64,000 bases of DNA, from NCBI RefSeq assembly GCF_030269485.1, contig NZ_BSTL01000025.1:82162-146161 (forward strand). The letters run 5' to 3'. Below the pieces are notes generated by a model, which saw only the letters and a program-made list of their open reading frames with translations, made no database searches and had not been told where the DNA came from. How positions within the stretch are numbered: position 1 is the stretch's first letter; each line of letters opens with the position of its first letter. This document shows, piece by piece, positions 1 through 7,904 of this stretch. The position numbers and the translations under genes were made by a program. Source of the DNA: Actinoplanes sp. NBRC 103695 (lineage in GTDB: Bacteria; Actinomycetota; Actinomycetes; Mycobacteriales; Micromonosporaceae).

Positions 1-449
1 ACGACAGCCCGCGCCAGGATGTCGGTGCCGTCGTCGAGGCGTACCAGAAAAGGGGTTTGCTCGCGGTTGGTGGTGCGGACGCGGTCGAGGCCGAGGCGGG
101 TGATCGCCGCAACCCTCGCGGCGTAGCGCAGGTGCGGCTTGAGGGCGGGCAGATCGGCCAGCGGCTGCAGGTAGTCCGCGGCGAGCGCGGCACCGGTGGG
201 CAGCACGTCGTCGTCGGGACGCACCCAACCGGCGTCGGTCAGCAGCCGGGCGGCCGCGGCGTCGATGTTGTACCGCCACGGCGAGAAGATCCGCACGTGG
301 CCCCAGTCGCGGACGGCCGCAGCGGGACCGTCGCCGGCCTCCAGGACGAGGAACGGCAGGCCGCGCTCGGCGAGGTGCGCGGCGGCGGCCAGGCCGACGG
401 GTCCGGCGCCGATGACGACGACGGGCAGGTGATCGAGTTGCTGGGTCAC
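1..449 (-). CDS. FAD/NAD(P)-dependent oxidoreductase, N-terminal part
   Basis: This gene runs off the left edge, so only the first 149 codons are present. The start is GTG at 449, with an AGGAG ribosome site about nine bases upstream. Residues 9-30 form a Rossmann dinucleotide fold with the motif VVVIGAGPVGLAAAAHL, which binds the ADP part of FAD. The following stretch with GHVRIFSPW is typical of flavoprotein monooxygenases and thioredoxin-reductase-like enzymes. It is the last visible gene of the minus-strand arsenic-type operon, eight bases after the acetyltransferase gene. Flavoproteins of this kind (ArsO-like) recur beside arsR in actinobacteria, so a role in arsenical redox chemistry is an inference. 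The substrate cannot be told from the sequence. Confidence 0.75.
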   Translation of the reverse strand, partial: MTQQLDHLPVVVIGAGPVGLAAAAHLAERGLPFLVLEAGDGPAAAVRDWGHVRIFSPWRYNIDAAAARLLTDAGWVRPDDDVLPTGAALAADYLQPLADLPALKPHLRYAARVAAITRLGLDRVRTTNREQTPFLVRLDDGTDILARAV

Positions 450-457
450 GAGGTCTC

Positions 458-964
458 CTAGGTGATGGCGGGGCTGCGGCGTTCGATGAAGATGACGTCG
501 CGCCACCGGTTGTTCTGGCTGGCGTGCCGGCCGACCCGCTCGCGGACGCCGACGGTGCGGAACCCGCAGGCATGGTGCAGGGCGAGGCTGGCGGTGTTCT
601 CCGGGAAGACCCCGGATTGGAGGGTCCAGATCCCGGCCGCCTCGGTCGAGGCGATCAAGGCCTGCATCAGTGCGCGGCCGATCCCGCGGCCGTGGGCGGC
701 GGGGTCGACGTAGACGGAGTGTTCGACGACACCGCGGTAGGCGATCCGGGGTGACACGTGCGAGACGGCGACCCAGCCGAGCACGGCGCCGTCGGGATCG
801 GCGGCGACCAGGCGGTGGCCGGGCAGTTTGCTCGCGTCGAACGCGTCCCAGCCGGGCGCGGTGTGCTCGAAGCTGGCGTTGCCGCCGTCCATGCCGGCTT
901 GGTAGATCCCCAGCACCGCGGCCGCGTCGGCGGGTGTCATGGGCCGGATGCTCAAGTCGCTCAC
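458..964 (-). CDS. GNAT N-acetyltransferase, ArsN/phosphinothricin-acetyltransferase type
   Basis: A 168-residue acetyl-CoA-dependent N-acetyltransferase. The GNAT core is clear: SVYVDPAAHGRGIGRALM at about residues 83-100 holds the R/Q-x-x-G-x-G/A acetyl-CoA loop, followed by ENTASLALHHACGF, the family's C-terminal half. Length and the SPRIAYRG segment match the phosphinothricin acetyltransferase branch, which includes ArsN1 proteins that acetylate organoarsenical antibiotics. The GTG start at 964 overlaps the arsR stop by four bases (GTGA), so the pair is translationally coupled. A longer in-frame opening exists upstream, but it would run through arsR and is rejected. The arsenic substrate is inferred from the neighbours only. 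Confidence 0.82.
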   Translation of the reverse strand: MSDLSIRPMTPADAAAVLGIYQAGMDGGNASFEHTAPGWDAFDASKLPGHRLVAADPDGAVLGWVAVSHVSPRIAYRGVVEHSVYVDPAAHGRGIGRALMQALIASTEAAGIWTLQSGVFPENTASLALHHACGFRTVGVRERVGRHASQNNRWRDVIFIERRSPAIT

Positions 965-1290
965 GAGCAGTCGCCGATCGTGGCGGGGGCGGGGCGGCCC
1001 ATCACGACATCCGCCGCCGACGGGAAGCAGGCGATGCAGCTGGTGTTGATGCGGTAGTGCCGGGCAGTGCCGACCGGATCGACCAGCACGAACCGCACCT
1101 CGGTAAGGACCTTCAGGTGCTGCGAGACGGTGGACTGCGCCAGCCCGACCGCGGCGACGATCTCCCCGACCGGCATCGGGCGAGCCTGCCGGGCGAGATA
1201 TTCGACGATCTGTACCCGGGTCGGGTCGGCCAGGGCACGGAACCACGACGCGTAGGTCTCCGCGGTCGCGCGGTCGAGCAGATCGCTCAT
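961..1290 (-). CDS. ArsR/SmtB-family metalloregulator with C-terminal CxxC
   Basis: A 109-residue winged-helix repressor. The helix-turn-helix is at about residues 40-62 (VGEIVAAVGLAQSTVSQHLKVL). ADPTRVQIVEYL near residue 22 is the usual ArsR start of helix alpha-1/2. The usual CVC motif is absent from the DNA-binding helix. Cysteines instead sit in the C-terminal segment SCIACFPSA, suggesting a different inducer-binding site from the second ArsR at 2843. The ATG at 1290 has AAGGTG upstream, while the preceding TTG codon is less likely. It lies nine bases after the M28 peptidase gene and overlaps the acetyltransferase gene by four bases, so it is part of one operon. It probably represses this cluster. 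Confidence 0.88.
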   Translation of the reverse strand: MSDLLDRATAETYASWFRALADPTRVQIVEYLARQARPMPVGEIVAAVGLAQSTVSQHLKVLTEVRFVLVDPVGTARHYRINTSCIACFPSAADVVMGRPAPATIGDCS

Positions 1291-1299
1291 CAAACACCT

Positions 1300-2517
1300 T
1301 CATCGTCTATCGCCGATTGACGATGAAAGTCTAGCGGGGTCGGTGGTGGCGAGCCAGACGGTCGCCACGACGAGCCGGCACACCGCGACCAGGGTGCCGA
1401 GGTCGACACGGCCGGGGGTGTCGGCGGGACTGTGGTAGCCGGCCATGCCGGCGCCGATGCCGATCGCGGGCAGTCCCGCGGCGGCGTAGCGGCGGTTGTC
1501 GGAGGCCACCGGCCCGGCGGCGAGCGGGACGCCGGTGTGCCGGCCGGCCTGGTCCAGGGCGGCGAGCAGGCGGTGTGCCGGGCCGCCGGCCTCGACTGCG
1601 GCGGCTTCGTGCAGGTGCCCGGCGCCGTCGACGTTGATCACCATCGGCGCGGTGCCCGCCCGGCGCAGCTGGGTGGCGTGGTGGGCGGAGCCGAGCGCGC
1701 CGATCTCCTCGGCGTCCAGCAGCGCAACAGCCAGACTGTGCCCGGGTCCGAGGAGCCGGGCGGCTTCCAGGACGACGGCTACACCGCTGGCGTTGTCGGC
1801 GGCGGCGGGCTGGCGCAGGCCGGGCAAGTCCCCGACGCCGTCGTAGTGGGCGGTGAGCAGTACGGCCGGGACGCCGCCGCTCCAGTGGGCGTGCAGGTTC
1901 GCCGCGGTCACGTCGGCCCGGCGGATCGGTGTGCTCGCCTCGAGCCAGCCGGCCCGCGCCGAGGCCGCCCCCGCGACGGCGGCGTAGGCGGCCCGGTCCA
2001 GGGCGAGGACGGGCAGCGGGCCGGGATCCGGTCCGGCGAGCATCGTGTAGTGCCAGCCGTGCTCGTCGACGGCCCGGCCGATCAGCAGCCCGAGAGCGCC
2101 GCCGGCGTGGCCGTACGCGTCGAACAGCGACATGCCCTCCGGAACCACCAGCCACCGGCCCGCCGGATCGCCGGTCCCGGCGACCGCGAGTCCACCGCGG
2201 CGGGCCGCGGGGACGTCGGCGGAGGTGACCTGGGGCATGACCTGGCGTCCGAAGGTCAGCGCCTCGGCAGTGCGGCCGTCATGCCATGCGGCCCGCGGCA
2301 CGGCGTGGATCTCGGGAACTGATCGCACCTCGAATGGCTCGACTCCGACCTGTGCGCCGGCGTGGCGCAGGCGACCGGCCAGCCATTCACGGGCGGCGGC
2401 CCCGCCGGGCGAGCCTGCGCGGCGGCCGGTGAACGGCGCATCAGCCAGCGCGGCGACGGTGGCGGCGAGCCGGTCACCGTCGACGGCGCCGACCATGCCG
2501 TCCAGGCCGGTGGTCAT
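1300..2517 (-). CDS. M28-family zinc aminopeptidase-like protein
   Basis: A 405-residue metallopeptidase. All five metal-ligand positions of family M28 are visible: H224 (AHYDGVG), D241 (DNASG), the E270/E271 pair (LDAEEIGALGS), D297 (INVDGAG) and H362 (YHSPADTP). Residues 100-200 are a PA-like insert. There is no signal peptide, so a cytoplasmic enzyme is expected; family members release N-terminal amino acids from peptides. The ATG at 2517 overlaps the stop of the preceding CCG-peptide gene (ATGA), which argues for coupled translation and a shared task. arsR follows nine bases later. A peptidase is not a normal member of arsenic operons, and its substrate is unknown. Confidence 0.9.
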   Translation of the reverse strand: MTTGLDGMVGAVDGDRLAATVAALADAPFTGRRAGSPGGAAAREWLAGRLRHAGAQVGVEPFEVRSVPEIHAVPRAAWHDGRTAEALTFGRQVMPQVTSADVPAARRGGLAVAGTGDPAGRWLVVPEGMSLFDAYGHAGGALGLLIGRAVDEHGWHYTMLAGPDPGPLPVLALDRAAYAAVAGAASARAGWLEASTPIRRADVTAANLHAHWSGGVPAVLLTAHYDGVGDLPGLRQPAAADNASGVAVVLEAARLLGPGHSLAVALLDAEEIGALGSAHHATQLRRAGTAPMVINVDGAGHLHEAAAVEAGGPAHRLLAALDQAGRHTGVPLAAGPVASDNRRYAAAGLPAIGIGAGMAGYHSPADTPGRVDLGTLVAVCRLVVATVWLATTDPARLSSSIGDRR

Positions 2518-2750
2518 CCGCAGCAACCCTTGCCGGTCGTGACCGCGTCCGCCTTCGCCGCGCTCCCGCAGCAAGCGTCGTCGGCGGCCGCTTCCGCGGC
2601 GGTGCCGCAGCACGGACCAGATGCGGCTGCGGGCAGGGCCAGGTCGTCGCGGGCCGGATTGCCGCAACATCCGCTCGTCCCGTTCACCCGCAGCGCGGCC
2701 GCCGGGTCACCGGTGAACCCGCCAGGAACGGGAGTGCTGGTCTCGGTCAT
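2514..2750 (-). CDS. small cysteine-rich protein with four CCG motifs
   Basis: A 78-residue protein with eight cysteines, all in four CCG triplets at residues 28-30, 47-49, 60-62 and 76-78. The last triplet is the C-terminus itself. The linkers are rich in Ala, Gly and Asp, and no other family signature is seen. The ATG at 2750 follows a good GGAGGAAG site, and a TTGACA/TTATCG promoter lies about 20 bases before it. Its stop overlaps the M28 peptidase start by four bases. Plausible roles are a metallothionein-like chelator of As(III) or another thiophilic metal, or a peptide substrate for the peptidase, possibly a modified peptide. I do not recognise a named family; function is inferred from composition and location only. 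Confidence 0.75.
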   Translation of the reverse strand: MTETSTPVPGGFTGDPAAALRVNGTSGCCGNPARDDLALPAAASGPCCGTAAEAAADDACCGSAAKADAVTTGKGCCG

Positions 2751-2842
2751 GACACTTCCTCCGTGGATTCGATAAGTCTCGAACTCGATGACTGTCAAAG
2801 CCGAGGTTTGCACGCGGATTAGATATGTGTCAACCTCGACGC
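2751..2842. promoter_or_regulatory. divergent ars promoter/operator region
   Basis: This 92-base divergent region lies between the CCG-peptide operon (minus) and arsR-aqp-arsC (plus). On the minus strand a TTGACA box (2798-2793) and a TTATCG box (2775-2770) are separated by 17 bases, a good housekeeping-type promoter about 20 bases before the start codon. The hexamer TGTCAA occurs at 2793, 2828 and 2844 on the plus strand, the first being the -35 box itself and the last overlapping the arsR start. These repeats are candidate operator half-sites for one of the two ArsR proteins. No clear plus-strand promoter with normal spacing was found. Confidence 0.55.
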
Positions 2843-3217
2843 ATGTCAAAATCAGCTGTTGCGACGAACCCGGCGGATGCCGAATCGGACGCGCCGTGCT
2901 GCCCGCCGATGACCCAGCAGAAGCTCGACGGCACGGTGGCCGGCACGCTCGCACCCGCGTTCAAGGCTCTGGGTGACCCGGTCCGGCTGCAGCTGATGTC
3001 GATGATCGCCTCGGCGGACGGCGGCGAGATCTGCGTCTGCGACCTCACACCGGCGTTCGCGCTGTCCGGGCCGACCATCTCGCACCACCTCAAAACCCTG
3101 CGCGAGGCCGGCCTGGTCGACGCGGAACGGCGCGCGAGCTGGGTCTACTACCGGGCACGGCCCGTCCTCATGCGTCAGCTGGCCGCCCTGCTCGCCGTCG
3201 ACGACAGCGGTGAGTGA
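2843..3217 (+). CDS. arsR: ArsR-family arsenical-responsive repressor (CVC type)
   Basis: A 124-residue winged-helix repressor. Residues around 57-62 read EICVCDL, the As(III)-binding CxC of classical ArsR on helix alpha-3. ALSGPTISHHLKTLREAGLV follows as the recognition helix and wing, and a CCPP motif lies near the N-terminus. The ATG at 2843 is chosen. An in-frame ATG six codons upstream (2825) would sit on the likely promoter. The stop overlaps the start of the channel gene by eight bases, so arsR, the channel and arsC form one operon. In such systems As(III) binding releases the repressor from the promoter; here the target is probably the divergent region just upstream. Confidence 0.92.
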   Translation: MSKSAVATNPADAESDAPCCPPMTQQKLDGTVAGTLAPAFKALGDPVRLQLMSMIASADGGEICVCDLTPAFALSGPTISHHLKTLREAGLVDAERRASWVYYRARPVLMRQLAALLAVDDSGE

Positions 3218-3965
3218 GCCGGGCACCGCAATGCACCAGATCGCCCTGTGGCGTCGGCTGCTCGCCGAGTTCCTCGGCACCGCACTGCTGGTCACCGCCG
3301 TTGTCGGCTCCGGCGTCATGGCCACCATCCTCTCGCCGGACGATGTCGGGCTGCAGTTGCTGGAGAACTCGGTGGCGACCGCGTTCGCGCTGGGCGCGCT
3401 GATCCTCACCTTCGGCCCGGTGTCCGGCGCGCACTTCAACCCGGTCGTCTCCGCGGCCGACTGGTTCCTCGGGCGCCGCACCCGCAACGGCCTGTCCGGC
3501 GCCGATCTGGCGGGGTATGCGCTCGCGCAGACCGCGGGCGCGATCGCGGGGTCGATCCTGGCGAACCTGATGTTCGACCTGGCCGCGGTCACCTTCTCCG
3601 GCAAGGACCGCTCGGCCGGGCATCTGTGGCTGGGCGAGGTGGTCGCCACCGCGGGACTGCTCCTGCTGATCTTCGCGCTGGCCCGCTCCGGCCGTGCCGC
3701 CGTCGCCCCGGCCGCCGTGGGCGCCTACATCGGCGCCGCGTACTGGTTCACCTCATCGACCAGCTTCGCCAACCCGGCGGTCACCATCGGCCGGGCGTTC
3801 ACCGACACCTTCGCCGGCATCGCCCCGGGTTCGGTGCCCGGCTTCATCGCCGCACAACTGATCGGCCTGATCACCGGCGTCGGCCTGCTGCTGGCGCTGT
3901 ATCCCACCGTCGGCCGGGCGGCCGGCGAGGTCCTCGTACCCGAAGGAGTCTCTGCTCGTGAGTAA
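3210..3965 (+). CDS. MIP/aquaglyceroporin family channel (AqpS-like)
   Basis: A 251-residue polytopic membrane protein with about six transmembrane helices. Both half-helix signatures of the aquaporin family are present: SGAHFNPV near residue 75 and FANPAVT near residue 190. Position between arsR and arsC is the arrangement described for AqpS-type channels, in which ArsC reduces arsenate to arsenite inside the cell and the channel lets arsenite leave down its gradient. The start is taken as GTG 3210, overlapping arsR; ATG 3231 is a reasonable alternative because neither has a strong ribosome site. The gene overlaps arsC by eight bases. Substrate choice (arsenite, glycerol or water) is inferred from context. 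Confidence 0.88.
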   Translation: MSEPGTAMHQIALWRRLLAEFLGTALLVTAVVGSGVMATILSPDDVGLQLLENSVATAFALGALILTFGPVSGAHFNPVVSAADWFLGRRTRNGLSGADLAGYALAQTAGAIAGSILANLMFDLAAVTFSGKDRSAGHLWLGEVVATAGLLLLIFALARSGRAAVAPAAVGAYIGAAYWFTSSTSFANPAVTIGRAFTDTFAGIAPGSVPGFIAAQLIGLITGVGLLLALYPTVGRAAGEVLVPEGVSARE

Positions 3966-4365
3966 CAAACCCAGCGTCCTGTTCGTCTGCGTGCACAACG
4001 CCGGCCGCTCCCAGATGGCCGCCGGCTGGCTGCGCCACCTCGCCGGTGACGCCGTCGAGGTCCGCTCCGCCGGCTCCGCCCCCGCCGAGGCCATCAACCC
4101 GGCCGCCGTCGAGGCCATGCGCGAGGTCGGCATCGACATCACCGATCAAAAGCCCAAGATCCTCGAGTACGACGTCGCGTACGACTCCGACGTCATCATC
4201 ACCATGGGCTGCGGCGACGCCTGTCCCGTCTTCCCCGGCAAGCGCTACGAGGACTGGAAACTCGACGACCCCGCCGGGCAGGGCGTCGAGGCCGTCCGCC
4301 CGATCCGCGACGACATCAAGGCCCGCATCGAGAGGCTGCTCGCCGACCTCATCCCGGCCACCTGA
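3958..4365 (+). CDS. arsC: arsenate reductase, LMW-phosphatase fold, mycothiol/mycoredoxin type
   Basis: A 135-residue enzyme that reduces arsenate to arsenite. The P-loop CVHNAGRSQ near residue 11 carries the nucleophilic cysteine that attacks arsenate. MGCGDACPVFPG near residue 82 and the acidic loop DWKLDDPAGQ complete the low-molecular-weight phosphatase active site. The single GCGDACP arrangement resembles actinobacterial ArsC1/ArsC2, which work with mycothiol and mycoredoxin, rather than the three-cysteine thioredoxin-linked Staphylococcus type. The start is GTG, overlapping the channel gene by eight bases. It ends the plus-strand ars operon; the next gene is convergent. Confidence 0.93.
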   Translation: MSNKPSVLFVCVHNAGRSQMAAGWLRHLAGDAVEVRSAGSAPAEAINPAAVEAMREVGIDITDQKPKILEYDVAYDSDVIITMGCGDACPVFPGKRYEDWKLDDPAGQGVEAVRPIRDDIKARIERLLADLIPAT

Positions 4366-4416
4366 TCACGAAGGCGACCGGGCAGTGGTGCTAGAGATTC
4401 CGGAGTTGCCCGGCGA

Positions 4417-4863
4417 TCAGCGGCCATTCGTCGCCCAGGGCGTGTCGGTGCCGCGGTACGCCGGTTCCGCGAATGGCAGGACGAACTGCGTACCCTGCAG
4501 GTGCACGGTCGCCGGCTGGGCGACGGCATGCCATTCGCAGGCCCACACCCGGCCGAAAACCTGCACCGATGGGCGGGTGCCGTCCGCCAGCACCACATCG
4601 GGCGCCTGCTCGCCGGGAAGCTCTCCGTAGACCATCCACCAGGCTGCGGCACCGTCCCACCCTCCGCCCCGTGAGTGCGGTTGAGCAACACCGGTCCACG
4701 CGGCCCACTCGTCCTCGCCGGGGATGAACAACCCGGCGGCCTCGTCACGGTGCTGTACGTCGTTGAGCTCGCGCCAGAAACCGTCGCTCCGCCACTGCAA
4801 CAGATACCCGACCCCAGGCAGCCGCAGCGTGCTGACCTGCGGCTCACCCACTGATCCAGTCAC
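4417..4863 (-). CDS. hypothetical protein, tryptophan-rich, cytoplasmic
   Basis: A 148-residue protein of unknown family. It is rich in tryptophan (about 11) and has no signal peptide or membrane segment. The GTG start at 4863 has GGAGG just upstream, which excludes a longer open frame starting at 5136. The body (GVGYLLQWRSDGFW, then WAAWTG) has the alternating hydrophobic pattern of a small beta-rich domain. It converges on arsC with about 50 bases between stops and does not look part of that operon. No function can be assigned. Confidence 0.6.
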   Translation of the reverse strand: MTGSVGEPQVSTLRLPGVGYLLQWRSDGFWRELNDVQHRDEAAGLFIPGEDEWAAWTGVAQPHSRGGGWDGAAAWWMVYGELPGEQAPDVVLADGTRPSVQVFGRVWACEWHAVAQPATVHLQGTQFVLPFAEPAYRGTDTPWATNGR

Positions 4864-5385
4864 GGTTCCTCCTTCCAACTGCCCTGCATGAGCACGGCCC
4901 GGCGGCGTGACGGAACGGTCCGTGCGCCGCGGTGGCGAAGCCAAGATCATTACCGCCCCATACGGGATGCGTACCCGATCATGGCGGTCGTTGCCGACGT
5001 CGTCACGACCCCCGACGGAGCACGGCCCACCTCGAAGTCGAAGAGCGCGAGCAGGCCGGCGATCCACTCGGCACCAGGGGACTGCTCTTCTGCACCGCGT
5101 CGACCCGTTCATCGGCCTTACCGACGCTGACTTCACCTTGATTGGTCAACGGCTCGGTTCGGGATCTTCGAGGCCATCCCGCACAATCGAATGAATCGAA
5201 ACGGTATCCCCGTCTGCCGCCGATAGGGCGCAGCGTACGGCCGCTTCGCCTCGGTGTGCGGTACAAGGCGGTCCGCGGTGTTCAGGACACGGGGCTCCCG
5301 GCCGCCATCGACCTCGACAGCTACCACGATGAACGCCGGCGTCCCGCGCATCCGCCGCCGCGGACCGGCCGCGACAACCACCGGT
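4864..5385. other. 522-base stretch without a supported gene
   Basis: No frame here has consistent high-GC third-position use together with a start and ribosome site. A minus-strand open stretch at about 5230-5390 (GTPAFIVVAVEVDGG) resembles the end of a SnoaL-like or sigma-factor-associated domain but has no start and no clear partner. The region probably contains decayed coding sequence and the upstream region of the gene at 4863. Confidence 0.4.
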
Positions 5386-6021
5386 TCACCGGCCCAGCGT
5401 CCGAATTTGCTTGTTCTCGATGACCTCGGGGGTTTCGGCCGGCTCGTCCAGAGCAACCCGGATCATCGCCTGGGCCAGCACGTCGACCCCGACCGACAGC
5501 GACCCGTAGAGCGCGCGTACCAAGGCATTCGTCCCCTGCGGAAGCACCTTCGCCGGGCGGAAGCAGAACACGTCCATGCCTGGCCGCTGCGCCCCGAACT
5601 CGCGTAGCGCGATCTCGGCGCGTCCTTTCACGCTCTTTGGCTTAGTGCCCCAACCACTGACGTAGCAGAATCGAAAATCGCCGGGCGGCAACGCGTCGAC
5701 GAACGCTATCGGGTAATCGACGGTCAATCGATGGTGGAGAACCTTGTCGCCGCCCGGGGCGACGCGGCTGCCCAGTGCCCAGATGCAGGCATCGTGACCA
5801 GCCAACCGGTCGACCACCTCGGAGTTGTACACGTCGAAGTTGTCCAACACGAGCGACTCGACTTTGTCCGAGTCAACCGGTACGGGACGCCGCGCCAAAC
5901 ACGTCACCCTGCTCACGTCGGGTCGGTCGACCAGTTGGCGAAGGGTCTCTGACCCGATGAATCCGGTCGCCCCGGTGAGCAACACTCGCAATGTCAGCAC
6001 TTCCGTTTCGTTTGGGTCCAA
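5386..6021 (-). CDS. NAD(P)-dependent epimerase/dehydratase-like SDR protein
   Basis: A 211-residue atypical short-chain dehydrogenase. VLLTGATGFIGSETLRQL at about residues 13-30 is the glycine-rich NAD(P)-binding motif. The rest follows the NmrA/HSCARG-like fold: an alternating sheet with a CIWALGSRV strand and a YVSGWGTK segment near the active-site position. No classical YxxxK is evident, so it may be a redox sensor or an enzyme of altered mechanism. At this length it is shorter than typical extended SDRs (about 300). The start is uncertain: TTG 6021 has an AAGG upstream, while GTG 6000 is closer to the fold. It stands alone between unrelated genes. Confidence 0.7.
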   Translation of the reverse strand: MDPNETEVLTLRVLLTGATGFIGSETLRQLVDRPDVSRVTCLARRPVPVDSDKVESLVLDNFDVYNSEVVDRLAGHDACIWALGSRVAPGGDKVLHHRLTVDYPIAFVDALPPGDFRFCYVSGWGTKPKSVKGRAEIALREFGAQRPGMDVFCFRPAKVLPQGTNALVRALYGSLSVGVDVLAQAMIRVALDEPAETPEVIENKQIRTLGR

Positions 6022-6039
6022 CCTGGACCTTGGTGAAGG

Positions 6040-6234
6040 TCACTGTACGAAGCTAACGGGGTGGTTGATGTGATCTTGCGCCACCCTTGGGTGCACTGTC
6101 CATGGGCGGAGGTCTTCGAGTGCGTCGCTCAGGACGGTGACGATCTCGTCGGTGTGGGCGCGCAGGTCTTGTTCGTTGTGAATCGGCCCGTCGAGCAGAA
6201 TGTTGGCCGAGATGAGGGCGTTGCCGGACATCAC
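6040..6234 (-). CDS. small open frame of unknown nature, possible gene remnant
   Basis: A 64-codon frame opening with GTG-ATG (6234/6231). Its first half uses GC-ending codons strongly, like real coding sequence here; the last third does not. The in-frame stop upstream at 6273-6271 limits extension. The segment ISANILLDGPIHNEQDLRAH is not recognised. It could be the tail of a decayed gene or a genuine small protein. It sits divergently to the amidase gene, whose promoter would lie inside it. Confidence 0.3.
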   Translation of the reverse strand: MMSGNALISANILLDGPIHNEQDLRAHTDEIVTVLSDALEDLRPWTVHPRVAQDHINHPVSFVQ

Positions 6235-6295
6235 GACGGTGCGGGAGCTACGTCCGATCCGTTGGACGTATCACGGGACACGCGTGAGGTGGACG

Positions 6296-7702
6296 ATGAC
6301 CGACCTGGCCCGCCTGACGGCCACTGAACTGATCGCCGCGTACCGGGACGGTAGCGTGTCCCCGGTTGACGTGACCCGGGCCACGCTGTCCGCGATCGAT
6401 GCCGGCAACGACGACGTCAACGCCTTCGTCCTGGTTGACGCTGTCGGTGCGGTGGCTGCCGCCGTGCGGTCTGAGGCCCGTTGGCGCAGCGGCAGCGTGC
6501 TCGGGCCGGGTGACGGCATACCGACCTCGATCAAGGACCTCCTGTACACCCGTGGATGGCCGACGCTGCGCGGCACAAACCTGATCGATGAACGCGGGTT
6601 ATGGACCGAGGACGCCCCGACGGTGGCCCGGCTCCGGGAAACAGGAGCTGTCCTGCTGGGCAAGACCACCACGCCGGAGTTCGGCTGGAAGGGCGTCACC
6701 GACTCGCCGCGTCACGGCCCCACCGGCAATCCATGGGATGCCGCGCTGACTTGCGGCGGATCGAGCGGGGGCAGCGCGGCGGCGGTCGGGCTCGGCATGG
6801 GTGCGTGGTCGGTCGGCACCGACGGCGGTGGATCACTACGCATTCCCGCCGCGTTCACCGGTACGGTCACGCTCAAGCCGACGTACGGGCTGGTCCCGGT
6901 GTGGCCCGCGAGCCCATTCGGGACCCTCTCGCACGCCGGCCCGATCACCCGCTGCGTCGCCGATGCCGCTTTGATGCTCGACATCCTCACCGGCTTCGAC
7001 TCGAGGGACTGGTCGGCGTTGCCCACCCCGACCGCGTCGTTCCTGGACGGACTGGACGACGGCGTGCGCGGCGTGCGCATCGCGTTCTCACCGGACCTGG
7101 GCTACGTGCGCAACGACCCACAGGTCGAGGCCGCGGTGCGGGCCGCTGCCGCGGTCCTGGCCGATGCCGGTGCGCACGTCGAGCAGGCCGATCCCGGTTT
7201 CGCGGATCCGGTTGAGGCCTTCCACGTGCTGTGGTTCGCGGGCGCAGCCAAGGTCCTTGAGGCCTACGGAACTGACGCCCTGCGGCGCGTAGATCCCGGC
7301 CTGCGCCGCGGCGTGGAACGGGCTGCCGGCGTCAGTACCGCGGACTATCTAGAGGCGACCGCGCTGCGAGCGGATCTCGGCGTACGGATGGGCCGCTTCC
7401 ACCAGTCCTACGATCTGCTGCTCACACCGACCCTGCCGATCACCGCGTTCCCGAAAGGTAGGGACGTCCCACCCGGTTGGCATTCGGTGGACTGGACCAG
7501 TTGGACTCCCTATACCTATCCGTTCAACATGACCCAGCAGCCGGCCGCGAGCGTGCCCTGCGGATTCACTTCCGGCGGCCTTCCAGTCGGCTTACAGATC
7601 GTCGGCCCTCGCCACGCCGATGCACTCGTACTCAGAGCCGCTCGCGCCTACGAACAGGCCACCGACTGGACCCGCACCCGGCCACCGCTGCCCCGCGGCT
7701 GA
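6296..7702 (+). CDS. amidase-signature family hydrolase
   Basis: A 468-residue amidase that hydrolyses a C-N amide bond by the Ser-cisSer-Lys triad. The lysine is in TSIKDLL near residue 80. The cis-serine and loop lie in GGSSGGSAAAV (about residue 155). The nucleophile is in TDGGGSLRIPA (about residue 180). The length fits the family. The ATG at 6296 is preceded by GAGG at a good distance and is preferred to an in-frame start about 30 codons upstream. It is monocistronic. The family includes enzymes acting on aryl amides, nitrile-derived amides, allophanate and glutaminyl-tRNA; lack of gatB/gatC neighbours and the stand-alone position argue against GatA. The substrate is unknown. Confidence 0.88.
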   Translation: MTDLARLTATELIAAYRDGSVSPVDVTRATLSAIDAGNDDVNAFVLVDAVGAVAAAVRSEARWRSGSVLGPGDGIPTSIKDLLYTRGWPTLRGTNLIDERGLWTEDAPTVARLRETGAVLLGKTTTPEFGWKGVTDSPRHGPTGNPWDAALTCGGSSGGSAAAVGLGMGAWSVGTDGGGSLRIPAAFTGTVTLKPTYGLVPVWPASPFGTLSHAGPITRCVADAALMLDILTGFDSRDWSALPTPTASFLDGLDDGVRGVRIAFSPDLGYVRNDPQVEAAVRAAAAVLADAGAHVEQADPGFADPVEAFHVLWFAGAAKVLEAYGTDALRRVDPGLRRGVERAAGVSTADYLEATALRADLGVRMGRFHQSYDLLLTPTLPITAFPKGRDVPPGWHSVDWTSWTPYTYPFNMTQQPAASVPCGFTSGGLPVGLQIVGPRHADALVLRAARAYEQATDWTRTRPPLPRG

Positions 7703-7904
7703 CAACCCGCCACCTGAGCGCGAACCGTGTACCGCCCGGCCCAGCACCAGCAGCCCGCCACCTCATCACATAGCGCTACGGCGAACCAGCAGGGATCCGC
7801 GCACGGACATGCCGAAGAGCGGATGTCCCAGGAGCGCGGTGGTCAGGACGTGGACCACGCTCCCACTGGCTCGGTGACCGTTTCGGTGCCCGCGTCGTTG
7901 CCGG

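Noticed and set aside
2843..2860. Start of arsR at ATG 2825
   Set aside because: The extra six codons overlap the promoter/operator boxes and lack a ribosome site.
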